From: WTJD01 sp964225175
Lineage (GTDB): Bacteria > Pseudomonadota > Gammaproteobacteria > Xanthomonadales > SZUA-36
NCBI GenBank assembly: GCA_964225175.1
Contig: CAXQNK010000063.1
Coordinates: 1-7,022 of the forward strand
Reading direction: 5' to 3'
Length of the DNA: 7,022 bases
This document shows, in pieces, positions 1-4,836 of this stretch (position 1 is its first letter; every line of letters starts with the position of its first letter). The notes under the pieces are model-generated. The model saw only the letters and a program-made list of their open reading frames with translations. It did no database searches and was not told where the DNA came from. A program made the position numbers and the translations under genes.

Positions 1-381
1 AGCGCTGCCATCACACAGGCGTGGAAGGTATTTTTGGCGGATTTCCTCAGAAGCATTGCGCACGATGTTGTGGGCGCATACGTTCTCACTGCCCAGCCAG
101 GAAATCGAGAAGCAGTGGTTCCAGTAAGTCATGGCCTCGGCAGCCACGCATTGGCTGATGAGGTCGAGCCCTTGCCCGCCATACTGCGTGGGTATCGTCA
201 GTCCAAGCAAACCGACACCATGTAGTGACCTGAGCGTGCGCTCAGGAAACCAGTCCTCTCGGTCCATCCGTTCCAGCAGGGGGTGCAGCTCCTCTTTGCT
301 GTAGCGCCAGACCATATCGTAAATGGATTGATGCTCCTCGCTAAAACCAAATCGCATCAAATCCTGCTGAGTTGATCCCAT
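1..381 (-). CDS. Acyl-CoA dehydrogenase, N-terminal part (cut by window edge)
   Basis: The first 127 codons of a minus-strand gene that runs off the left edge. The reading frame is open throughout and resembles the N-terminal alpha-helical domain of flavin-dependent acyl-CoA dehydrogenases, which oxidise acyl-CoA to enoyl-CoA using FAD. Family-typical stretches are GLLGLTIPTQYGGQGLD at about residues 57-73 and EIRQKYLPRLCDGSA at 113-127, the point where the FAD-binding segment normally begins. The catalytic base lies beyond the window, so the exact subclass is unknown. I chose the ATG at 381 because GGGGAG lies 7 bases upstream. An in-frame ATG at 394-396 directly abuts the preceding stop and has a poorer SD. 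It is the third gene of a leftward operon, 15 bases after the thioesterase gene. Confidence 0.9.
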   Translation of the reverse strand, partial: MGSTQQDLMRFGFSEEHQSIYDMVWRYSKEELHPLLERMDREDWFPERTLRSLHGVGLLGLTIPTQYGGQGLDLISQCVAAEAMTYWNHCFSISWLGSENVCAHNIVRNASEEIRQKYLPRLCDGSA

Positions 382-396
382 CAATTCACTCCCCAT

Positions 397-804
397 TCAG
401 CCAGTGGTCCTAAGGGCCCGCCTGAGCGACTCGGGCAGAGCGACCGCTTTGAGACTTTCAGTGGAAATGCACACCATGGCCAATTCCCCCCTGAAAGCTG
501 TAGTTCCCTCGTCTTTGCGGCCAAGCACCGACAAGGTGAATGCCCGGGTTCTGAGGTTTGCGACGTCCACCTCGATGGAAATCAAGTCGTCCCAGGTCAT
601 CGACTTTAAAAACTCGATGTTCATTGCCCGGGCGGGCAAGGAAATACCCTGGTCGAACATGGTCCGCTCCACGGGCGATCCGAGTCGGGAACCGAGAAAA
701 GCCAACGATGCCTCAACCAGGTAATCGGCAAACCTTGGCGTATACAATATGCCCGCGGGGTCACAATCACCGAAGAGCACCTTTCTTGTCTGAATGAAAC
801 CCAT
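397..804 (-). CDS. Acyl-CoA thioesterase, 4-hydroxybenzoyl-CoA thioesterase (hot-dog) family
   Basis: A 135-residue single hot-dog domain protein expected to hydrolyse a CoA thioester in the cytoplasm. The segment FGDCDPAGILYTPRFADYL (residues 11-29) closely matches the catalytic loop of Pseudomonas 4-hydroxybenzoyl-CoA thioesterase (family knowledge: FGDCDPAGI with a nucleophilic Asp). The Asp of DPAG, residue 15 here, is present. Length is normal for the family. The ATG at 804 is preferred because GGTGA lies 6 bases upstream. A GTG one codon earlier would sit too close to that SD. It follows the MaoC-like gene by only 6 bases and precedes the acyl-CoA dehydrogenase gene by 15, so the three are probably co-transcribed. 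The substrate is unknown; an aromatic or cyclic acyl-CoA is an inference from this similarity and the Paa-like neighbours. Confidence 0.88.
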   Translation of the reverse strand: MGFIQTRKVLFGDCDPAGILYTPRFADYLVEASLAFLGSRLGSPVERTMFDQGISLPARAMNIEFLKSMTWDDLISIEVDVANLRTRAFTLSVLGRKDEGTTAFRGELAMVCISTESLKAVALPESLRRALRTTG

Positions 805-810
805 CACCCG

Positions 811-1266
811 TCACCAGTAGCGCAGGACGTACTCGGCAACGATGACCGGATCTGGACCGCCATCAACAAACCATTGCACATGGTATATCACGGAAATCCC
901 CCGTTTCCGCTCGGTAACCTCGCCGACCAGCCACCGCTGGTAAACGGCCTCACCCGCGTGCACCGGCTTGAGCAAACGCAGGCGATTGACCCCGGAGAAG
1001 AGTCCCTCGACCCCCTTGAATTCGACGTACTGGAAATATGCCTTGGACATCAATGCCGGCCCCATGAACGCCGGCATGATGACCCCATCGAATCCAGCCT
1101 CCCGACAGCGCTCCTCGTCCCAGTGAATCCATTCGTCGTTATCCACGGACCGGCAGAACTGCTGGATGCGAGCTTTGCTGACCTCGATGGGCTCCGAGGT
1201 GAACAAATGACACCCCGACCACTTCCGAAAATCGTCAAGGCAGCTTATGACAATCTTTTCTACCAA
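811..1266 (-). CDS. MaoC-like hot-dog domain protein with altered active site
   Basis: A 151-residue protein resembling the MaoC/NodN/(R)-enoyl-CoA hydratase fold. The region SKARIQQFCRSVDNDEWIHW (residues 30-49), continuing through DEERCREAGFDGVIMP (50-65), follows the family pattern FA...GD.QWIH.D...A...(P)F. His48 is present. The usual catalytic Asp five residues before it is Asn43, flanked by Asp42 and Asp44, and the usual downstream HG is PA (66-67 region). It may be a divergent hydratase, or a member of the fold that binds acyl-CoA or acts as a thioesterase. The start is TTG, supported by AGGAG (plus-strand positions 1275-1279) 8 bases upstream; the next Met is deep in the domain. It is the first gene of the leftward operon and its promoter overlaps the TetR operator. 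Confidence 0.82.
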   Translation of the reverse strand: MVEKIVISCLDDFRKWSGCHLFTSEPIEVSKARIQQFCRSVDNDEWIHWDEERCREAGFDGVIMPAFMGPALMSKAYFQYVEFKGVEGLFSGVNRLRLLKPVHAGEAVYQRWLVGEVTERKRGISVIYHVQWFVDGGPDPVIVAEYVLRYW

Positions 1267-1274
1267 GCTTGGCT

Positions 1275-1279
1275 CTCCT
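1275..1279 (-). promoter_or_regulatory. Shine-Dalgarno AGGAG that supports the TTG start of the MaoC-like gene
   Basis: On the minus strand AGGAG is followed by 8 bases and then TTG at 1266. No ATG or GTG at a suitable distance begins this domain in full, so the SD decides the start. Confidence 0.65.
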
Positions 1280-1294
1280 GCTGGTTGAGTTGAA

Positions 1295-1300
1295 AGTATA
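1295..1300 (-). promoter_or_regulatory. Probable -10 box TATACT for the leftward acyl-CoA operon
   Basis: The minus strand reads TATACT here, five of six matches to TATAAT, about 30 bases before the TTG start of the MaoC-like gene. The -35 region would fall inside the second operator repeat (around 1318-1323) and is weak. The -10 and spacer overlap the 1299-1314 palindrome, which fits repression by a bound TetR dimer. Confidence 0.4.
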
Positions 1301-1314
1301 CTGACCGGTCAGTA
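1299..1314. promoter_or_regulatory. TetR-family operator, perfect 16-bp palindrome
   Basis: TACTGACCGGTCAGTA is its own reverse complement over all 16 bases. It lies in the divergent gap between the MaoC-like gene and the tetR-type gene, the usual place for an autoregulatory TetR operator. A near copy recurs at 2092-2107 in front of the Paa-like operon. Binding by the adjacent regulator is inferred. Confidence 0.8.
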
Positions 1315-1328
1315 GACCGGACAGTCCG
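1314..1328. promoter_or_regulatory. Second, degenerate operator repeat
   Basis: AGACCGGACAGT (1314-1325) directly repeats TGACCGGTCAGT (1302-1313) with two mismatches, 12 bases apart. It also forms its own small inverted repeat, CGGAC-A-GTCCG, at 1318-1328. This suggests tandem or cooperative binding of the regulator on one face of the DNA over the divergent promoter. Confidence 0.5.
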
Positions 1329-1371
1329 ATAATTTTATATTTGGGCAAAATCACCCGCTCAAGTGGAATTT

Positions 1372-1989
1372 ATGCCGCCAAAACGTCGCAGTAACCTGGA
1401 GAGGAGACAGGAAAGCACGGAGGCCGTCCTTGACGCCGCGCTGAGCCTTTTCGTCTCCCGCGGCTACCAAGCCACCACCATGGCCGACATTGCCGGAAAG
1501 GCGGGGCTGACGAAGGGCGCGGTATATTTTTACTTTAAAGACAAACTCGCACTGGTCACGGAATTACTTGATCGGTCCGAGCGAACGCTCTATCGACCCT
1601 TTTTTGATCAGCTCGAGGAGAGCAATGAGCCCGCACAGATCAAAATCTCTCAATTCCTGAATTGGTTGGCACGCATCGCCGTCGAAAATCGGGACGAATT
1701 ACTTTTGCCTGTGCTGATTTCTCTGGAATTTCATGACGAAGCCAGTCCCGCGCTGGACGTGGTCAGAAGTATTCGACAACAGATGAAATCGAAACTGGTG
1801 GATATTTTTAATATGGGGCACGACGATGGGACACTTCGCATGGAAACCGCTCCTGAACCAATGGCCGAAGCGATGATGGCGTTTTCAGATGGGCTGCTGT
1901 TGCAGTGGTACCGCAGTGCAGGCGAAATGGACGGTGAGGCGCTCTCAAGATCGGCGCGTGATATGGTTTTGAATGGGATCAAGCGCTGA
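1372..1989 (+). CDS. TetR/AcrR-family transcriptional regulator
   Basis: A 205-residue regulator of normal TetR size. The N-terminal helix-turn-helix domain spans about residues 12-62, with VLDAALSLFVSRGYQATTMA (19-38) followed by the recognition region DIAGKAGLTKGAVYFYF (39-55), which matches the TetR_N pattern closely. The C-terminal half is helical and divergent, as expected for a ligand-binding and dimerisation domain, so the inducer cannot be read from the sequence. The ATG at 1372 is preferred over an in-frame GTG at 1363, which has no SD; GTGGA lies shortly before the ATG. It is transcribed divergently from the acyl-CoA operon and in the same direction as the Paa-like operon. It probably represses itself and both operons through the palindromes at 1299-1314 and 2092-2107. 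An acyl-CoA ligand is an inference from context. Confidence 0.93.
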   Translation: MPPKRRSNLERRQESTEAVLDAALSLFVSRGYQATTMADIAGKAGLTKGAVYFYFKDKLALVTELLDRSERTLYRPFFDQLEESNEPAQIKISQFLNWLARIAVENRDELLLPVLISLEFHDEASPALDVVRSIRQQMKSKLVDIFNMGHDDGTLRMETAPEPMAEAMMAFSDGLLLQWYRSAGEMDGEALSRSARDMVLNGIKR

Positions 1990-2091
1990 TTCCCACCCGT
2001 TTCATTCGGCACCCACCCACCCTTATACACCGCAATCAAAGTGCACATTCGCTCGCTGCTTGCGCCTACTCGCCCGTTTTGTAAAAATACA

Positions 2092-2107
2092 TACTATCTG
2101 GTCAGTA
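2092..2107. promoter_or_regulatory. TetR-family operator upstream of the Paa-like operon
   Basis: TACTATCTGGTCAGTA matches the perfect palindrome at 1299-1314 in 13 of 16 positions, with the right half fully conserved. The site is embedded in a longer inverted repeat, ACATACT (2089-2095) and AGTATGT (2104-2110). It sits 40 bases before the PaaA-like start codon, where it would overlap the promoter. No convincing -35/-10 pair was found, though TAAAAT at 2114-2119 is a possible -10. No terminator was seen in the 1990-2146 gap. Confidence 0.72.
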
Positions 2108-2133
2108 TGTCTGTAAAATTAGCAATGTTAATC

Positions 2134-2140
2134 GAGAGGA
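2134..2140 (+). promoter_or_regulatory. Strong ribosome binding site GAGAGGA for the PaaA-like gene
   Basis: GAGAGGA followed by 6 bases and ATG at 2147. This supports the chosen start and efficient translation of the first gene of the operon. Confidence 0.65.
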
Positions 2141-2146
2141 TGGAGC

Positions 2147-3133
2147 ATGGCAGTGGCTAACATCGAGACGATGGAATTATTCGACTATGACAGTATGGAG
2201 CCTGCGGAAGCCGCGCTGCTCAAACGCATTCACGCGGGTGAGTTGATCGAAGACATGGATGAGTTCACGCCGCGTTACCGGGCCGTCCTTGAAAAGACGC
2301 TTACCATCGCGGCGCAGGGTGAGGTGACGGTGCTCACATGGGCCTACACGGGCTACGACAAATGCCCAGACCTCGGCGCTAAGATCGCCATATCCGCTTC
2401 AATTCAGGACGAGGTGGGCCACGCCCATCAGCAGGGTATGCTGCTGGAGCGCTTTGGCGTATCCATGCAGGAAAAGGCGTTTAACGAAGACCCTATGCGC
2501 TACGTGTCCTTCCCCATCATGGAGTTTCCGGTACGCAGTTACATCGAGTTCGTGGTGATGCAGGCCCTGCTGGACCGATCCGGTCGTTACACCACTTGGG
2601 ATATCGAGCTGCATTGCAGTTACGCGCCCTACAGGCGCGCCCTGAGAAAGGTCAACTTCGAGGAAGCATTCCATTTCCGGCACGGCGCCTACTGGACTGA
2701 ATACTACTGGAATCATTCCGAGGAGACGCGCCAGGCCGTCCAGGAAGCCATTGACTGGACATTCCCCTGGGGCTACCAATGGTATGGCCGCCCCGACAGC
2801 ATGAAAAGCATGAGCGACCAACTCACCTACCAAGTACGCAAATGGACCAATGACACCATGCGCAACAAATGGCTGCAAAACGCCTGTAAATGGCTGTCCC
2901 GTCTTAAAGGCGCCAAATTTCCCGCGCACTTCGATGAGGAAAGTCGACAGTGGGTTATCGATGATGACCAGCCGGTCCCGATGATCGCGGACAACGACAA
3001 CCATGAATGGATTCGCGAGCAAAGCGACTGGAACAGCCTCATCGACTACTGGAAGGGTGGCGGCCCCATGAGGCCATCGGCATATGAGCGGCTGCAACGC
3101 GAGGAATGGGGTAGCGCACTGTGGCAGACCTGA
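2147..3133 (+). CDS. PaaA-like di-iron oxygenase catalytic subunit
   Basis: A 328-residue ferritin-like protein related to PaaA, the catalytic subunit of the phenylacetyl-CoA 1,2-epoxidase complex, which activates O2 at a di-iron centre. Likely iron ligands are visible: Glu59 in helix 1 (AAQGEVTVL), Glu89 and His92 in SIQDEVGH, a candidate Asp143 (QALLDRSG), and Glu173 with His176 in FEEAFHFRHG. Further PaaA-like landmarks are SYAPYRRAL (158-166) and KWTNDTMRNKW (232-242). Length is close to that of PaaA. Overall the sequence is clearly divergent from E. coli PaaA, so the substrate may differ from phenylacetyl-CoA; another CoA thioester is plausible. It is the first gene of a five-gene operon, preceded by a TetR operator. 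Its 3' end overlaps the next gene by 13 bases. Confidence 0.88.
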   Translation: MAVANIETMELFDYDSMEPAEAALLKRIHAGELIEDMDEFTPRYRAVLEKTLTIAAQGEVTVLTWAYTGYDKCPDLGAKIAISASIQDEVGHAHQQGMLLERFGVSMQEKAFNEDPMRYVSFPIMEFPVRSYIEFVVMQALLDRSGRYTTWDIELHCSYAPYRRALRKVNFEEAFHFRHGAYWTEYYWNHSEETRQAVQEAIDWTFPWGYQWYGRPDSMKSMSDQLTYQVRKWTNDTMRNKWLQNACKWLSRLKGAKFPAHFDEESRQWVIDDDQPVPMIADNDNHEWIREQSDWNSLIDYWKGGGPMRPSAYERLQREEWGSALWQT

Positions 3134-3438
3134 AGTCAAAGATCGATTCGGCACTGCATGCGGTCATGGATCCGCATATGGGTGTCAACCTGCATGACAT
3201 GGGCATGGTCCGTGGTATCGACGTCGACGATGCAGGTCAGGCTGAGATCACCATTGTCTTCCCCTGCGTGGGCTGCCCTGCATATGAACTGATTCGCCAA
3301 GACATTCGGAAGGCCGCAAGCGCCATTGAGGGCGTGAACGATGTGCGCGTCAGGGTGGACTGGGCCCAAAACTGGGATAAATCGGATATGGCCCATTCGG
3401 CGGTTGAACGGGCCCGAACCCACGGCTACGTGATCTGA
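3121..3438 (+). CDS. MIP18/DUF59-domain protein equivalent to the N-terminal half of PaaD
   Basis: A 105-residue protein with a MIP18 (DUF59) domain. DPHMGVNLHDMGMVRGI (residues 17-33) matches the family pattern DPE...I.DLG.VR, and FPCVGCPAYELI (47-58) carries the conserved Cys-Pro, with cysteines at 49 and 52. The tail VDWAQNWDKSDM (79-90) resembles the corresponding part of PaaD. PaaD is associated with maturation or support of the Paa oxygenase, with a proposed Fe-S or metal role. E. coli PaaD continues into a C-terminal zinc ribbon. This protein stops before it, and the ribbon is encoded separately at 3683-3892. The start is GTG, overlapping the PaaA-like gene by 13 bases with GGGGT upstream, so translation is probably coupled. 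Confidence 0.85.
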   Translation: MADLKSKIDSALHAVMDPHMGVNLHDMGMVRGIDVDDAGQAEITIVFPCVGCPAYELIRQDIRKAASAIEGVNDVRVRVDWAQNWDKSDMAHSAVERARTHGYVI

Positions 3439-3446
3439 GGGAAACG

Positions 3447-3683
3447 ATGAGCAAGATTGCCGAAACCACGGGATTCGAGATGTATGAAGTGTTTGCCCGT
3501 GAAAAACTCGACGGAGCACTGGCGCACCTTGGCTGCGTTTACGCCCCCAATCGGGAACTGGCTGCCGCGCAAGCCGCGATGACTTATTCAGAAAAGCCCT
3601 GGGTTGAGATGTGTGTGGCGCCAAGCGCCGCTTTCATCCGGTGCATTGGCGCTGGCTCAGGAAACGAGCTGGGGTACGCTTAG
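3447..3683 (+). CDS. Short PaaB-like subunit
   Basis: A 78-residue protein related to PaaB, the small non-catalytic subunit that bridges the PaaA-PaaC units of the phenylacetyl-CoA epoxidase. The core MYEVFAREKLDGALAHLG (12-29), followed by CVYAPNRELAAAQAA (30-44), matches PaaB (YEVFVRGK...HVGSLHA...A...A). The second half, KPWVEMCVAPSAAFI (50-64), corresponds to the PaaB strand IWVV-KASEI. E. coli PaaB is about 95 residues, with a C-terminal extension that is missing here; the protein ends in a Gly-rich tail. The start at 3447 has GAGGG 5 bases upstream. It lies 8 bases after the MIP18 gene, and its TAG stop shares one base with the GTG start of the zinc-ribbon gene. Confidence 0.83.
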   Translation: MSKIAETTGFEMYEVFAREKLDGALAHLGCVYAPNRELAAAQAAMTYSEKPWVEMCVAPSAAFIRCIGAGSGNELGYA

Positions 3684-3892
3684 TGACCGATACAGCCGCA
3701 TCAATCCAGCCCTCTGAACCGGAAACGTTCGACGATAAAGCGACGGATCACGTGAACTGCCCGTGGTGCGAATCGAAGCAAACGGAAATTGTCAGCCCGT
3801 TCGGGGGCACCGTCTCCGAGGTGCTGTTCAAATGCCGAGAATGCGAGAGTGCATTCGGTTGGATGAAATGGGAAAACCGAATCCCTGACTAG
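3683..3892 (+). CDS. Zinc-ribbon protein equivalent to the C-terminal part of PaaD
   Basis: A 69-residue protein with four cysteines as two pairs, CPWC (residues 26-29) and CREC (51-54). Between them, KQTEIVSPFGGTVSEVLFK (32-50) matches the C-terminal zinc ribbon of PaaD (CPRC...T.LISEFGST.CKA.YRC..C). The Cys spacing indicates a bound zinc (inference). The N-terminal 20 residues are acidic and probably disordered. The GTG start overlaps the PaaB-like stop in TAGTG, which favours it over an upstream in-frame ATG at 3611 that would overlap paaB by 73 bases and add a basic stretch with no family resemblance. It may pair with the MIP18 protein at 3121-3438 to rebuild a PaaD-like function. Confidence 0.8.
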   Translation: MTDTAASIQPSEPETFDDKATDHVNCPWCESKQTEIVSPFGGTVSEVLFKCRECESAFGWMKWENRIPD

Positions 3893-3901
3893 AGTGAAGA
3901 G

Positions 3902-4729
3902 ATGAAAATAGATTCTGACCTTAAAAAAATCCTGATTAGCGAATTGTTGTGCCTGGCGGACAGCAAGTGGAAGCTGGGTCATTGGTACATCAAGGTAATG
4001 CTAAACAGCCGTACGCTCACGGACGCCACCGCGTTCGCAGGAATGTCCCAGGATGAGCTCGGCCATACCAGGGCACTCTTCAGAATGATGGAGGAAGTGC
4101 TTGACCTCCCGGAGCATCAATTGGAATTCGGTCGTTCCTCTGAGCAATTGCATGACATGGAATTACTCGATCGCCCACCGCGAAACCGTGGTGATTTCTA
4201 CTTGTGCGCATTCCTCGCCGAGGCAGCACTCTGGCGCTTTCTCGCGACCTTCAAGGAAGGAAGCCTTCCGGAACTGGCTAACCTGGTGACGCACTTTGGA
4301 AAAGAAACGTATTTCCATCGGCTGAACATCGACGGTTGGTTCAAAACGCTCACGCCCGAGGAAATCGACGACATCACCGACGCACTCGCCCAAAGGTTGC
4401 CGCAAGTTCTTTCCTGGTTTGGACATCCGGAACAGGCGGACCCCCTGCTCGACGCTCGCATCAGGATGACCTCCATGCAGGAGGCTCGGTCCCTGTTCAT
4501 CGAGGAGGTATTGAACAAACTGACCACGCAGCTGGGCCTTGACCACGAACTGGCCGCTGGATTACTGGACGTGGCGGAACACGAAAACTGGGATTCAGAA
4601 CGCCGGCGTCCGCAAGGTTCCAGCATGCCAGCAGAGCTCTGGGAGTTCATGGTGCCAACTTCAGAGGCGGCGAAACTGGCGCGCCGACCCCTGGCCGTGA
4701 GTATCGAAGACAACATCGACCTGTTCTGA
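3902..4729 (+). CDS. PaaC-like ferritin-fold subunit of the oxygenase
   Basis: A 275-residue protein related to PaaC, the structural partner of PaaA in the phenylacetyl-CoA epoxidase. PaaC-like landmarks are LADSKWKLGHWY (18-29), DATAFAGMSQDELGHTRAL (41-59), FLAEAALWRFL (104-114) and GKETYFHRLNIDGW (133-146), the last matching PaaC KEARYHLRFSRGW. Canonical PaaC has lost the di-iron ligands of PaaA. Here the first Glu-x-x-His (Glu52, His55) is intact, but the second motif reads Lys-Glu-Thr-Tyr-Phe-His (134-139) and lacks the Glu at the ExxH position. It is therefore probably not a full oxygenase site. The C-terminal third is less conserved. It is the last gene of the operon, 9 bases after the zinc-ribbon gene, with a purine-rich GTGAAGAG before the ATG. 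No PaaE-type reductase follows. Confidence 0.83.
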   Translation: MKIDSDLKKILISELLCLADSKWKLGHWYIKVMLNSRTLTDATAFAGMSQDELGHTRALFRMMEEVLDLPEHQLEFGRSSEQLHDMELLDRPPRNRGDFYLCAFLAEAALWRFLATFKEGSLPELANLVTHFGKETYFHRLNIDGWFKTLTPEEIDDITDALAQRLPQVLSWFGHPEQADPLLDARIRMTSMQEARSLFIEEVLNKLTTQLGLDHELAAGLLDVAEHENWDSERRRPQGSSMPAELWEFMVPTSEAAKLARRPLAVSIEDNIDLF

Positions 4730-4836
4730 GAAGCACTCTTCCACGGTCCCTCTCAATTCCCGCTCCGGCGTACGCTTAGACGTCGGATCTTTGCAATGCG
4801 CTATGATGACTGTCGTTCATCGCATGGGAACCGCAA

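Noticed and set aside
874..1293. 139-codon plus-strand frame opposite the MaoC-like gene
   Set aside because: The minus-strand frame has a hot-dog motif and an SD; the plus-strand frame runs across the operator-side promoter and lacks a recognisable domain.
2399..3154. Long 251-codon open frame on the minus strand opposite the PaaA-like gene
   Set aside because: It lies antisense to a gene with clear di-iron motifs and shows no recognisable domain; it is a shadow frame of GC-rich coding sequence.
3611..3682. Upstream in-frame extension of the zinc-ribbon gene from an ATG at 3611
   Set aside because: It overlaps the PaaB-like gene by 73 bases, adds a basic Trp/Arg-rich stretch unlike PaaD, and the GTG at 3683 in TAGTG gives the usual coupled arrangement.
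4730..4836. Candidate promoter or operator before the 2OG oxygenase (TATGAT at 4802-4807, GATGA...TCATC inverted repeat)
   Set aside because: No -35 at suitable spacing, arms of only 5 bases, and no match to the TetR operator; too weak to list as a feature.
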